DNA of 64,000 bases from Streptomyces yatensis (GCF_018069625.1 NZ_CP072941.1:7254001-7318000); one strand, 5' to 3'. Numbered from the stretch's first letter, positions 25,060 to 34,387 are shown. Numbers and translations are program-made. The notes: generated by a model not told the origin, from the sequence alone.

Positions 25060-26397
25060 GTGACCGCAGAGGCCGCGCAGGAGACCGGGGCCGACCCGCT
25101 TCGAGCAGCACCCCCCACCGCCACCGACGAACGGCCGCTGCGCATCGCCCTGCTCAGCTACAAGGGGAATCCATTCTGCGGGGGCCAGGGCGTCTATGTG
25201 CGCCATCTCTCCCGGGAGCTCGCCCGGCTCGGCCACACCGTCGAGGTCATCGGCGCCCAGCCGTATCCGGTGCTGGACGCCGAGGACGGCGTCACCCTCA
25301 CCCAGCTGCCCAGCCTCGACCTCTACCGCCAGCCCGACCCGTTCCGTACGCCCCGGCGCGAGGAGTACCGGGACTGGGTCGACGCCCTGGAGGTCTCCAC
25401 CATGTGGACCGGCGGCTTCCCCGAGCCGCTCACCTTCAGCCTGCGCGCCCGCCGCCATCTCGCCGCGCGCCTCGGCCAGTTCGACGTCGTCCACGACAAC
25501 CAGACCCTGGGATACGGGCTGCTGGGCCTGGACCGGCTCGGCTTCCCGCTGGTCACCACCATCCACCACCCGATCACCGTCGACCGGCAGCTGGAGCTGG
25601 AGGCCGCCGACGGCTGGAAGCGCCGGTTCTCCGTGCGCCGCTGGTACGGCTTCACCCGGATGCAGAAGCGGGTGGCCCGGCGGCTGCCCTCGGTGCTCAC
25701 CGTCTCCGGCTCCTCCCGCCGGGAGATCGTCGAGGACCTCGGGGTGCGGCCGGACCGCATCCATGTGGTGCACATCGGCGCCGACACCGGGCTCTTCTCG
25801 CCCGACCCCGCCGTCCCCGTGACCCCCGGCCGCATCGTCACCACCTCGAGCGCGGATGTGCCGCTCAAGGGCCTGGTGTATCTGATCGAGGCGCTCGCCA
25901 AGGTCCGCGCCGAGAACCCCGAGGCCCATCTGGTCGTCGTCGGCAAGCGGCCGCAGGAGGGGCCGGTGGCCACCACCATGGCGCGCCACGGCCTCGAGGA
26001 CGCCGTCGAGTTCGTCAAGGGCATCAGCGACGCCGAACTGGTGGACCTGGTGCGCGGCGCCCAGATCGCCTGTGTGCCCTCCCTGTACGAGGGGTTCTCG
26101 CTGCCCGCCGCCGAGGCCATGGCCACCGGCACCCCGCTGGTCGCCACCACCGGCGGTGCGATCCCCGAGGTCGCCGGACCCGACGGCGAGACCTGTCTGG
26201 CCGTACCGCCCGGCGACGCCGACGCGCTCGCCGCGGCCCTGATCCGGCTGCTGGGCGACGCCGACCTCCGACGACGGCTGGGCGCCGCGGGCCGTGAACG
26301 GGTGCTGCGCCGCTTCACCTGGGAACAGGCCGCGCGCGGCACCGTCGAGCAGTACCGCCGGGCCATCGGCGTATCCGCGCCGGCCGCCCGCCGCTGA
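25060..26397 (+). CDS. Family 4 (GT-B) glycosyltransferase
   Basis: 445 residues. The N-terminal domain opens IALLSYKGNPFCGGQGVYVRHL, the donor-site motif is SLYEGFSLPAAEAMATGTPLV (the E-x7-E of GT4), and the central hinge is VLTVSGSSRREIVEDLGV...VVHIGAD. It is a cytoplasmic retaining glycosyltransferase; the acceptor is not known. The GTG start has AAGGAGGGG upstream. It is the first gene of a three-gene unit with a methyltransferase and an alpha/alpha-barrel protein, behind an exact KstR operator. That places an unexplained glycosylation step in the steroid regulon. Confidence 0.85.
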   Translation: MTAEAAQETGADPLRAAPPTATDERPLRIALLSYKGNPFCGGQGVYVRHLSRELARLGHTVEVIGAQPYPVLDAEDGVTLTQLPSLDLYRQPDPFRTPRREEYRDWVDALEVSTMWTGGFPEPLTFSLRARRHLAARLGQFDVVHDNQTLGYGLLGLDRLGFPLVTTIHHPITVDRQLELEAADGWKRRFSVRRWYGFTRMQKRVARRLPSVLTVSGSSRREIVEDLGVRPDRIHVVHIGADTGLFSPDPAVPVTPGRIVTTSSADVPLKGLVYLIEALAKVRAENPEAHLVVVGKRPQEGPVATTMARHGLEDAVEFVKGISDAELVDLVRGAQIACVPSLYEGFSLPAAEAMATGTPLVATTGGAIPEVAGPDGETCLAVPPGDADALAAALIRLLGDADLRRRLGAAGRERVLRRFTWEQAARGTVEQYRRAIGVSAPAARR

Positions 26398-26495
26398 GCC
26401 CCGCCCCCGCCTCGCTCCCTGTCCCTCCTGCCCGCCGCTGAGCCCCGCCCCTGCCCCTCCCGCCCCACGAACCCGCCGGACGAAAGCAGACCCCC

Positions 26496-27239
26496 GTGCT
26501 GACCGTCGATTTCTCCCGCTTCCCCCTCGCCCCCGGCGATCGCGTCCTCGACCTCGGCTGCGGCGCCGGCCGGCACGCCTTCGAGTGCTACCGGCGCGGC
26601 GCCCAGGTCGTCGCGCTCGACCAGAACGGCGAGGAGATACGCGAGGTCGCCAAGTGGTTCGCCGCCATGAAGGAGGCCGGTGAGGCCCCGGCGGGCGCCA
26701 CGGCCACCGCCATGGAGGGCGACGCCCTCGCCCTGCCCTTCCCCGACGACAGCTTCGACGTGGTCATCATCTCCGAGGTGATGGAGCACATACCCGACGA
26801 CAAGGGCGTGCTCGCCGAGATGGTGCGGGTGCTCAGGCCCGGCGGCCGGATCGCCGTCACCGTGCCGCGCTACGGCCCCGAGAAGGTCTGCTGGGCGCTG
26901 TCGGACGCCTACCACGAGGTCGAGGGCGGCCATATCCGCATCTACCGCGCCGATGAGCTGCTGGAGAAGATGCGCGAGGCCGGGCTGCGGCCGTACGGCA
27001 CCCATCACGCACACGCGCTGCACAGCCCGTACTGGTGGCTCAAGTGCGCGTTCGGAGTCGACAAGGACGGTGATGAGGCGCCGTTGCCGGTGCGCGCGTA
27101 CCACAAGCTGCTGGTGTGGGACATCATGAAGAAGCCGCTGGCCACCCGGCTCGCCGAGCGCGCGCTGAACCCGATCGTCGGCAAGAGCTTCGTGGCCTAC
27201 GCGACCAAGCCCCACGCCCCGCGCGAGGACCAGGCGTGA
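26496..27239 (+). CDS. Class I SAM-dependent methyltransferase
   Basis: 247 residues. The SAM-binding glycine loop is VLDLGCGAGRHAFE near residue 15, the second acidic motif is VVALDQNGEE, then DSFDVVIISEVMEHIPD and GGRIAVTVPRYGPEK. The C-terminal region (HAHALHSPYWWLKCAFG) is a substrate cap of the kind seen in UbiE/small-molecule methyltransferases. It follows the glycosyltransferase by about 100 bp of Pro-coding-like spacer and overlaps the next gene (GTGA), so the three form an operon. The substrate is unknown. Confidence 0.82.
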   Translation: MLTVDFSRFPLAPGDRVLDLGCGAGRHAFECYRRGAQVVALDQNGEEIREVAKWFAAMKEAGEAPAGATATAMEGDALALPFPDDSFDVVIISEVMEHIPDDKGVLAEMVRVLRPGGRIAVTVPRYGPEKVCWALSDAYHEVEGGHIRIYRADELLEKMREAGLRPYGTHHAHALHSPYWWLKCAFGVDKDGDEAPLPVRAYHKLLVWDIMKKPLATRLAERALNPIVGKSFVAYATKPHAPREDQA

Positions 27240-28336
27240 CGGCGCTCGGACCGCGCCCCGGCCCCCGCACCGAACGGCTCGCGCTGCCCGGCGTGCTCAG
27301 CCCCGAGCAGGTGCTGAGCACGGTCGAGTCCATCGCCGCCGTCCAGCACCCGGACGGCGCCATACCGTGGTTCCGCGGCCACCACCTCGACCCCTGGGAC
27401 CACATCGAGGCCGCGATGGCGCTGGACGCGGCGGGCGAGCACGAGCGCGCCACGGCCGCCTACCGCTGGCTGGCCCGGCACCAGAACCCCGACGGCTCCT
27501 GGTACGCGGCCTACCCCGACACCCCGGACGGCGTGGCCGCCGCCGACCCCACCGACCGCGGCCGGGAGAGCAACTTCTGCGCCTACGTCGCGGTCGGCGC
27601 CTGGCACCACTACCTCTCCACCGGCGACGACGCCTTCCTCGACGGGATCTGGCCCACCGTCTTCGCCGCCGTCGAGTTCGTCCTCGGCATGCAGCAGAGC
27701 GGCGGCCAGATCGGCTGGCGGCGCGCCGCCGACGGCACCATCGACCCCGACGCCCTGCTGACCGGCTCCTCCTCCGTCTACCAGGCGCTGCGCTGCGCCC
27801 TGGCCATCGCCGAGCACCGCGAGGAGCCCCAGCCCGACTGGGAGCTGTCGGCGGGGCTGCTCGGCCATGCCATACGCCGCCACCCCGAACGGTTCCTCGA
27901 CAAGCACCGCTACTCGATGGACTGGTACTACCCGATCCTCGGCGGCGCCCTCACCGGCGCCGCCGCCAAGGAGCGCATCGAGGAGGGCTGGGACCGCTTC
28001 GTGGTCCCGGGGCTCGGGGTGCGCTGTGTCTCGCCCAACCCCTGGGTCACCGGCGGCGAGAGCTGCGAACTGGCGCTCGCGCTCTGGGCGATGGGGGAGT
28101 CCGACCACGCGGTGGACATCCTGCGCTGGATCCAGCGGCCGCTGCGGGCCGAGGACGGGATGTACTGGACGGGCTACGTCTTCGAGGACGACGCGGTCTG
28201 GCCGGAGGAGCGCACCACCTGGACCGCCGGGTCGCTACTGCTCGCCGTGGCGGCCCTGGGCGGCGACGAGGCGACCACGGCCGTCTTCGGCGGCGAGGGG
28301 CTGCCGAGGGGGCTGGACTCGGACTGCTGCGCCTAG
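27236..28336 (+). CDS. Six-hairpin/terpene-cyclase-fold (alpha/alpha barrel) protein
   Basis: 366 residues from a GTG overlapping the methyltransferase stop. It has repeated helical hairpins with aromatic-Gly turns (VQHPDGAIPWF, LARHQNPDGSWYAAY, MQQSGGQIGWRR, WNP-like CVSPNPWVTGGESCELALAL, GMYWTGYVFEDD), the pattern of prenyltransferase/squalene-cyclase-like and six-hairpin glycosidase proteins. No cyclase DxDD is visible. No signal peptide, so it is cytoplasmic. Its association with a GT4 enzyme and a methyltransferase suggests action on a glycosylated or isoprenoid compound, but the reaction cannot be assigned. Confidence 0.75.
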   Translation: MTALGPRPGPRTERLALPGVLSPEQVLSTVESIAAVQHPDGAIPWFRGHHLDPWDHIEAAMALDAAGEHERATAAYRWLARHQNPDGSWYAAYPDTPDGVAAADPTDRGRESNFCAYVAVGAWHHYLSTGDDAFLDGIWPTVFAAVEFVLGMQQSGGQIGWRRAADGTIDPDALLTGSSSVYQALRCALAIAEHREEPQPDWELSAGLLGHAIRRHPERFLDKHRYSMDWYYPILGGALTGAAAKERIEEGWDRFVVPGLGVRCVSPNPWVTGGESCELALALWAMGESDHAVDILRWIQRPLRAEDGMYWTGYVFEDDAVWPEERTTWTAGSLLLAVAALGGDEATTAVFGGEGLPRGLDSDCCA

Positions 28337-28354
28337 GCGGTGGCCGGCGGGTTG

Positions 28355-28560
28355 TTCCCCTGCCCGCCCCTTCCCGAAACTGGGGCTCTGCCCCAGGCCC
28401 CGGGGTTCAGGGGCGACGTTCCGCATGCGGTGGAGCCGCATGTCGGTGCGCCCTGAGGGGGCGGGGTTGAGTCGATGTGCGGCTCCGCCGTGTGGCAGGG
28501 GCTTCGCTCCAGACCTCGGGGTCTGGGGCGAAGCCCCGGTTTCGGGAAGGGGCGGGGAGG
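28355..28560. repeat. Long inverted-repeat element between convergent genes
   Basis: A palindromic element of about 200 bp. The outer arms CCCGCCCCTTCCCGAAAC (28364-28381) and GTTTCGGGAAGGGGCGGG (28541-28558) are perfect complements, and inner segments (GGAGCCGCAT / ATGTGCGGCTCC; GGGGCTCTGCCCC; GGGGCGAAGCCCC) form further stems. It resembles dispersed intergenic palindromes common in Streptomyces and probably acts as a bidirectional terminator between the barrel protein and the membrane protein. Confidence 0.7.
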
Positions 28561-28601
28561 GGAAAGACGCGCCGCAGGCGCCACGATCCGTCGGACGGCC
28601 C

Positions 28602-28895
28602 CTAGCCGCGCCGCAACCGCCCCGCGATCGCGTGCCCGATGAAGAGGTACACCACGGCCGGCAGGCCGTAGTTGAGGACGGTCCGCAGCCAGTCCGTGTC
28701 CATGGTGAACAGGTCATGGGACCAGCTCGCGAGCCAGCTCGCCGCGTCATGGACCACCGTGACGAGGTCGTTGGCGCGGTTCGCGTCGAGAAGGGCGAAC
28801 AGAATCCAGAGGCCGAGGATGACGGCCATGACGTCCGCGACGACCGCCACGACGGTCGCCGCCTGGTTGCTTCCGTGGCGATAACTTCGTGACAT
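28602..28895 (-). CDS. Small membrane protein (97 aa), unknown function
   Basis: 97 residues with an N-terminal hydrophobic segment (VVAVVADVMAVILGLWILFALL), a central hydrophilic part with Trp/Asp/His, and a second hydrophobic segment (LNYGLPAVVYLFIGHAIAG) before RLRRG. It looks like a two-pass inner-membrane protein of the type annotated only as hypothetical in streptomycetes. Neighbours give no clear functional hint. Confidence 0.65.
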   Translation of the reverse strand: MSRSYRHGSNQAATVVAVVADVMAVILGLWILFALLDANRANDLVTVVHDAASWLASWSHDLFTMDTDWLRTVLNYGLPAVVYLFIGHAIAGRLRRG

Positions 28896-28962
28896 GCCTC
28901 ACGTGTTGCCCGCCTCCGCGGAGCCAAACTAAAGTGCGGCCGCACACCCGTACGAGAGGCGC

Positions 28963-29973
28963 TCAGCCCGCCAGCTCCGCCAGCACCCGCAAGGTCTGCG
29001 GATCCGGCGCCAGCGCCAGCAGATCCGTGATCGGGCCCTTGCGCCACAACTCCAGCCGCTCCGCGATCCGCTCACGCGGCCCGACCAGCGAGATCTCATC
29101 GGCGAAGGCGTCCGGCACCGCCTCGATCGCCTCCGCCCGCCGGCCCGCCAGGAACAGCTCCTGCACCCGGCGCGCCTCGGCCTCGTAGCCGAAACGGGCC
29201 ATCAGGTCGGCGTGGAAATTGCGGGCCGCGTGACCCATCCCGCCGATGTAGAAGCCGAGCATCGCCTTCACCGGCTTCAGCCCCTCCGCCACATCGGTGC
29301 ACACCCGCACCTGGGTCATCGGCGCCACCATGAAGCCGTCCCGCGCGTCGGCCAGGGTCTCCTGGTAGAGCTCCGTCCGCGACGGCGACCAGTACAGCGG
29401 CAGCCAGCCGTCGGCGATGCGCACGGTCTGGGCGATGTTCTTGGGCCCCTCGGCCCCGAGCAGCACCGGCAGATCGGCGCGGAGCGGATGGACGATGGGC
29501 TTCAGCGGCTTGCCGAGACCCGTGGCGTCCGGACCGGCGTACGGATGCGGGTGGTAGCGCCCGTCGAGCCGCACCGGCGCCGCACGGCCCAGCACCTGCC
29601 GGATGACCTCGACATACTCACGGGTCGCCGTCAGCGGGCTCTTGGGGAACGGGCGTCCGTACCAGCCCTCGACCACCTGCGGTCCGGACAGCCCCAGCCC
29701 CAGCATCATCCGGCCGCCGGAGAGATGGTCCAGGGTGAGGGCCTGCATCGCGGTGGCGGTGGGGGTGCGGGCGGCCATCTGGGCGACCGCCGTGCCCAGC
29801 GCGATCCGGGTGGTGTGCGCGGCGAGCCAGGTGAGCGGGGTGAAGGCGTCCGAGCCCCAGGACTCGGCGGTCCACACCGAGTGGTAGCCCAGCCGCTCCG
29901 CCTCCTGGGCGAGTTCCAGATGGCGGGGGTCGGGGCCGCGGCCCCAGTAGCCGAGCGCCAGACCGAGCCGCAT
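28963..29973 (-). CDS. LLM-class F420-dependent oxidoreductase (Rv3520c-like)
   Basis: 336 residues with the luciferase-like TIM barrel: the start LGLALGYWGRGP, YHSVWTAESWGSDAFTPL, MQALTLDHLSGGRMMLGLGLSGPQVVEGWYG, and LPVLLGAEGPKNIAQTVRIADGWLPLYWSP. These blocks are close to M. tuberculosis Rv3520c, reported in the KstR regulon. The likely reaction is a hydride transfer from F420H2, possibly on a steroid intermediate. I found no KstR site in the gap upstream (29974-30213), so the link to the regulon rests on family resemblance and location. Confidence 0.8.
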   Translation of the reverse strand: MRLGLALGYWGRGPDPRHLELAQEAERLGYHSVWTAESWGSDAFTPLTWLAAHTTRIALGTAVAQMAARTPTATAMQALTLDHLSGGRMMLGLGLSGPQVVEGWYGRPFPKSPLTATREYVEVIRQVLGRAAPVRLDGRYHPHPYAGPDATGLGKPLKPIVHPLRADLPVLLGAEGPKNIAQTVRIADGWLPLYWSPSRTELYQETLADARDGFMVAPMTQVRVCTDVAEGLKPVKAMLGFYIGGMGHAARNFHADLMARFGYEAEARRVQELFLAGRRAEAIEAVPDAFADEISLVGPRERIAERLELWRKGPITDLLALAPDPQTLRVLAELAG

Positions 29974-30075
29974 GGAAGCCCCCTCGTTCCGCCGGACAGG
30001 GTGGAGAGGCGACTGACAGCAGGTCAGCCGTCAGCCGCACCGGCCGGACTGTACGGGCCGGGGGCGCACATGGCA

Positions 30076-30112
30076 ACGGCCCCTCGCCCGAGCGTTACGG
30101 GCGAGGGGCCGT
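30076..30112. terminator. Strong intrinsic hairpin downstream of the 30214 membrane protein
   Basis: Perfect 15-bp arms ACGGCCCCTCGCCCG / CGGGCGAGGGGCCGT with a 7-nt loop, between the stop of the membrane protein (30214, minus) and the start of the F420 enzyme. Confidence 0.8.
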
Positions 30113-30116
30113 CGGC

Positions 30117-30190
30117 GGTCATGCGCGACGCGCGGTCATGCGCGACGCGCGCGGGGGCGCGTCATGCGTGACGCGCGCGGAGGCGCGTCA
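30117..30190. repeat. Short GC-rich tandem repeat
   Basis: Three imperfect copies of GGTCATGCGCGACGCGCG-like units immediately beside the terminator hairpin; no open frame or other role seen. Confidence 0.6.
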
Positions 30191-30213
30191 GGGAACGCGC
30201 GGCGCGGCTCGGC

Positions 30214-31050
30214 TCAGCCGCGCTGGATCCCCGTGGTGTCCTGCAGCACGCCGCGACGGCCGTCCTGCGTCTGGGCGACCAGCGCCTGACCGCGCTGCTC
30301 CACCGCGAGGTACCAGGTGCCGGGCGCCAGTTCGGCGATGGTGCTCGACGAACCGTCCTCGGCGTACAGCGGGCGGGCCACCGGCACCGCGAACCAGAAC
30401 GGGGCGAAGTCCCCGCCGCCCGAGGGCCCCGGAGCCGGGGCCGGGGCGGGCTGGCCGCCGAAGGACTGGCCGGGCTGCGGCTGCCCCGGCTGCGGCTGAC
30501 CGGGCTGGGCGCCGTACGGCGCGGGGGCGCCGGGCTGGGCACCACCCGGGTAGCCGTACCCCGGCTGCGGGCCCTGGGCGCCGTACGGGGACGGGGCCGG
30601 GCCGGAGGCGTTCACCAGCGGGGCCTTCAGGGCCGGGACGCGCTGGGTGAGCAGCGCGACCGCCGCCATCGCCAGCGTGGCGATCAGGCCGAGGATCTGT
30701 CCGACGCCCTTGTCGACCCCCTCCGGGCCACCGATGATCGTCCACAGCGAGCTCCAGGCCGCGAAGACCGCGAGCGCCGTGCCCCACTGGTCGAGCGAGA
30801 GCCCGAAGAGGTTGCGGGGCGCGGGCTGGAAACGCGCGGCGACGATGAGCGCCGCGGCGATCACACCGGCCAGGAAGATCGACGGCAGTACGGGGAAGAA
30901 GTCGGACTTCCATCCGTTCACACCGGCGTCCTGGCAGAAGCTGCTGCCGCCGCAGTCGTTGGTGTAGAAGTCGAGGAAGGAGGCGATGAACAGCAGCACC
31001 GCTGCTCCGATCACCACGCCGTCGCCTCGAGTGAGCGAGCGGATGTTCAA
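30214..31050 (-). CDS. Membrane protein with Pro/Gln/Gly-rich linker and C-terminal globular domain
   Basis: 278 residues from a TTG at 31048-31050; AAGGA seven bases upstream supports it and no ATG fits as well. Four membrane segments (VVIGAAVLLFIASFLDFY, LPSIFLAGVIAAALIVAA, WGTALAVFAAWSSLWTII, ILGLIATLAMAAVALLT) are followed by a GAQPGQPQPGQ-type linker and a domain of about 70 residues (PFWFAVPVARPLYAEDGSSS, TWYLAVEQRGQALVAQTQDG) that looks like a small beta barrel. Streptomyces proteins of this build are annotated as DUF5336-like. Function unknown; C12/C18-type cysteines in NDCGGSSFCQDAG may form an extracellular disulfide. Confidence 0.75.
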   Translation of the reverse strand: MNIRSLTRGDGVVIGAAVLLFIASFLDFYTNDCGGSSFCQDAGVNGWKSDFFPVLPSIFLAGVIAAALIVAARFQPAPRNLFGLSLDQWGTALAVFAAWSSLWTIIGGPEGVDKGVGQILGLIATLAMAAVALLTQRVPALKAPLVNASGPAPSPYGAQGPQPGYGYPGGAQPGAPAPYGAQPGQPQPGQPQPGQSFGGQPAPAPAPGPSGGGDFAPFWFAVPVARPLYAEDGSSSTIAELAPGTWYLAVEQRGQALVAQTQDGRRGVLQDTTGIQRG

Positions 31051-31212
31051 CGTGAGGTCCTTTGTCGGTTTCGTCTTAACGTAGCGCTGCCGCCAGGCGC
31101 GTGGCGCGAAGGCGTCGGGGGTGGGCCCCATCGTACGGGTGAATCTGCCTGCGGAGACCGGGGGTGGCCCATCGGTATCCCGCTCGTGACCTCCCGTTCG
31201 GTTGTGGGAGCG

Positions 31213-32160
31213 CTACTCGTTCAAGAAGTCCGTAATGCCCTGTGCGACACCGTCCGCCGCGCGCTCGCGCCAGGCCTTGTCGGTCAGTTCGGCGGCGTCC
31301 TGGGAGTCGCGCATATTGCCGCACTCGATGAACACCTTGGGGACGGTGGAGAGGTTGAGCCCGCCCAGATCGCCCCGCACGTCCAGCCCGCTGCCGTCGG
31401 CGATGTACTGCGCGGGCTCGCTGCCGGTGGCCTGGGCGAACCGGCTGAGCAGCCGCTCGCCGAGCCGGCGGGAGGGGGCGGTGATGGCGGAGGTGTCCGC
31501 GCCGCCGCCGCGGACGGACTTGGGCAGGATCACATGGAAGCCGCGCTCCCCGGCGGCAGCGCCGTCCGCGTGCACGGAGACCACGGCGTCGGCGTGGGCC
31601 TTGTTCCCGATCTCCGCGCGCTCGTCCACACACGGCCCGTACGGCCGGTCGCCGTCCTGGGTGAACCGCACCATGGCGCCGCGCGCTTCGAGCAGGGTGC
31701 GGGCGCGGCGCGCCACATCGAGGGTGAAGGACGCCTCGGCGTAGCCGGAGTTGGTGGCCGTGCCGGTGGTGTCGCACTCCTTCTCGTCGGTGCCGATGTC
31801 CACGAGCCGGGCGATCTGTGAGGGGTGGTCGCGGTTGTTCGGATTGTGGCCGGGGTCGAGGACGACGACCTTGCCCGCGAGGGGCTTTCCGGACTGCTTT
31901 CCGGGCTGCTGCTTTCCGGACGCGTCTCCGGACGGCGTCGGCGGCGAGGGCGCGACGGGCGCACCGGACGACGGGGGCGAGGGGGAGGACGTCGAGGAGG
32001 TCGTGGGCGCGCCCGCCCCCTCCGTGCCGTCGTCCTTCGCGTCTCCTACCGAACTCCACAGCAGCCAGCCGGCGAAGCAGGCAGGTATCAGCGCCGCCAG
32101 AACGATGGCGAGGGTGCCGCCGCGGCGACCGGGCTCAGGAGGAAAGCTGCCGTTGGACAC
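31213..32160 (-). CDS. N-acetylmuramoyl-L-alanine amidase (Amidase_3), membrane-anchored
   Basis: 315 residues. A membrane anchor (GGTLAIVLAALIPACFAGWLLW) is followed by a Ser/Pro/Thr linker and the amidase domain: first zinc His in VVLDPGHNPNN, second zinc ligand Glu in GYAEASFTLDVA, third His in AVVSVHADGA and the catalytic Glu in KVFIECGNMRD. It cleaves the bond between muramic acid and the stem peptide in peptidoglycan. Length and layout are normal for actinobacterial lytic amidases. It is transcribed alone. Confidence 0.88.
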   Translation of the reverse strand: MSNGSFPPEPGRRGGTLAIVLAALIPACFAGWLLWSSVGDAKDDGTEGAGAPTTSSTSSPSPPSSGAPVAPSPPTPSGDASGKQQPGKQSGKPLAGKVVVLDPGHNPNNRDHPSQIARLVDIGTDEKECDTTGTATNSGYAEASFTLDVARRARTLLEARGAMVRFTQDGDRPYGPCVDERAEIGNKAHADAVVSVHADGAAAGERGFHVILPKSVRGGGADTSAITAPSRRLGERLLSRFAQATGSEPAQYIADGSGLDVRGDLGGLNLSTVPKVFIECGNMRDSQDAAELTDKAWRERAADGVAQGITDFLNE

Positions 32161-32228
32161 GCGGGCGATGGTAGTCGTGCCGCCGCCGCGCCGTTGCCCG
32201 GTCCCGCGCTACGGCCGCCTTACGCGGC

Positions 32229-32972
<744 letters not shown>

Positions 32973-33386
32973 TTACACCGCGACGAGACGGACCTTCTCC
33001 CCGCAGAGCTTCGTCATGTCATCGAGGTCCGAGGTGAGCATGACGACGGGGCGACGCTGGCGCAGTGCCATCTCGGCAACCGCGGCATCGATGGCGTACT
33101 TGTGTCCGTGCAGCCCGGCGGCGATCAGCAGTGCGGAGGCGCGTTTCGCGTCCTCGTCGCCGACGGGCACGATCCGTGTGCCCGACAGAACCCAGGCCAG
33201 CCGCGGCCTGTCGGTCCGGCGGTGTGCGGCTTCGATGATGGTCAGCGCGCTGATCACCACTTCCATGCCGCGCTTGCGGGCTTCCGCGACCAGGGCGACC
33301 GCGGGCTCGTGATCGTTCACAAGCTTCGAGAGGCCCTCACAGTCGAGGACGAGGGTGCCCTCGTGGCTCAGCTTGCGGCGGGCCAC
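32973..33386 (-). CDS. VapC-like PIN-domain toxin
   Basis: 137 residues. The PIN acidic residues are visible: Asp in TLVLDCEGLSKLV, Glu in TIIEAAHRR, Asp in KYAIDAAVAEMAL and Asp in LTSDLDDM. PIN toxins are Mg-dependent ribonucleases that cut tRNA or mRNA. The gene overlaps the upstream antitoxin gene by 19 bp, as in most vapBC operons. Confidence 0.82.
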   Translation of the reverse strand: MARRKLSHEGTLVLDCEGLSKLVNDHEPAVALVAEARKRGMEVVISALTIIEAAHRRTDRPRLAWVLSGTRIVPVGDEDAKRASALLIAAGLHGHKYAIDAAVAEMALRQRRPVVMLTSDLDDMTKLCGEKVRLVAV

Positions 33387-33652
33387 TGGCCCTCCTCGGC
33401 GAACACCTCGTCGAAGACCCGTCGCGCCCGCTCCTGCTCGTCCTCGGAGACCGGCCCTTTGCGGCGCTCGTAGTCGGCCAGGTACTCATCGAGGATCTGA
33501 CCGCGCAGTTCCCGCTCCACGGCCTCGGTGATGAACGCGGAGAACTCCCGCTTGCCGACCCGGCGGCGAATCGCCTCGGCCGTGCCCTCCGGGAGGGAGA
33601 GGCTCACCCTGGTGGCCGGTCCCTCTCCGACGCTGTACGGCATCTCGTCCAT
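33368..33652 (-). CDS. VapB-like antitoxin
   Basis: 94 residues. The N-terminal third (RVSLSLPEGTAEAIRRRVGKREFSAFITEAVERELR) is a ribbon-helix-helix-like DNA-binding segment, and the acidic C-terminal part (ADYERRKGPVSEDEQERARRVFDEVF) would wrap the toxin. It is the first gene of the pair and probably represses its own promoter with VapC. Confidence 0.78.
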   Translation of the reverse strand: MDEMPYSVGEGPATRVSLSLPEGTAEAIRRRVGKREFSAFITEAVERELRGQILDEYLADYERRKGPVSEDEQERARRVFDEVFAEEGQWPAAS

Positions 33653-33691
33653 GGGGCGAGATTATCAAAGGAGTAGGAATCGTGTCCGCGG

Positions 33692-34387
33692 TCACAGCCA
33701 GCCGTTCTGGCGGGCGGCGCGGACGGCTTCCATGCGGTTGCGGGTCTGGGTCTTGCCGATGGCCGAGGAGAGGTAGTTGCGCACGGTGGCGGGGGATAGG
33801 TGGACCTTGGCCGCGATGTCCGCGACCGTCGCGCCGTCCACCGCCGCCGAGAGCACATCGCGTTCGCGCTGGGTCAGCGGGTTGGGGCCGGCGCTGAGGG
33901 CGGCGGCGGCCAGGCCTGGGTCGATGACGCGCTCACCGGCCAGGACCCGGCGGATCGCCACCGCCAGTTCCTCGACCGGGCCGTCCTTGACCAGGAAGCC
34001 GGCCGCGCCCGCCTCCATCGCGCGGCGCAGATAGCCGGGGCGGCCGAAGGTGGTGAGGATCAGCACCTGGCACTCCGGGAGCGCCTCGCGCAGCGCGGCG
34101 GCGGCATCCAGACCGTTGCGGCCGGGGAGTTCGATGTCGAGCAGCGCCACATCGGGCCGGGTCTCCAGGGCCCGGGGCACGATCTCGTCGCCGTTCCCGA
34201 GCTGCGCGACGATCTCGAAGTCCTCCTCCAGCCCGAGCAGGAGGGCGAGCGCGCCCCGCATCATCCCCTGGTCCTCGGCCAGCAGAAGCCTGATCACGCC
34301 CTGCGTGCCCTTCGCGTCGTTCACGCCCTGCGTGCCCTGCGTGCCCTGCGTGCCCTGTGTGTCGCTCGCACCGTCCGCGTCGTTCAC
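33692..34387 (-). CDS. NarL/DesR-type two-component response regulator
   Basis: About 231 residues. Receiver domain: acidic pair in LLLAEDQGMMRGAL, phospho-Asp in DVALLDIELPGRNG, Thr in LILTTFGRPG and Lys in GFLVKDGPVEE. The LuxR-type helix-turn-helix follows (LTQRERDVLSAAVDGATVAD). The GTG at 34385-34387 overlaps the kinase stop (GTGA). If used, it adds 30 residues with an in-frame repeat of TQG; a GTG at 34295-34297 (VIRLLLAED) would give the usual receiver start. It works with the kinase encoded upstream. Confidence 0.85.
   Translation of the reverse strand: MNDADGASDTQGTQGTQGTQGVNDAKGTQGVIRLLLAEDQGMMRGALALLLGLEEDFEIVAQLGNGDEIVPRALETRPDVALLDIELPGRNGLDAAAALREALPECQVLILTTFGRPGYLRRAMEAGAAGFLVKDGPVEELAVAIRRVLAGERVIDPGLAAAALSAGPNPLTQRERDVLSAAVDGATVADIAAKVHLSPATVRNYLSSAIGKTQTRNRMEAVRAARQNGWL

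Noticed and set aside
28333..28584. Short frames inside the 28.4-kb palindrome
   Set aside because: Both strands give Pro/Arg-rich frames because the element is self-complementary; no start signals.
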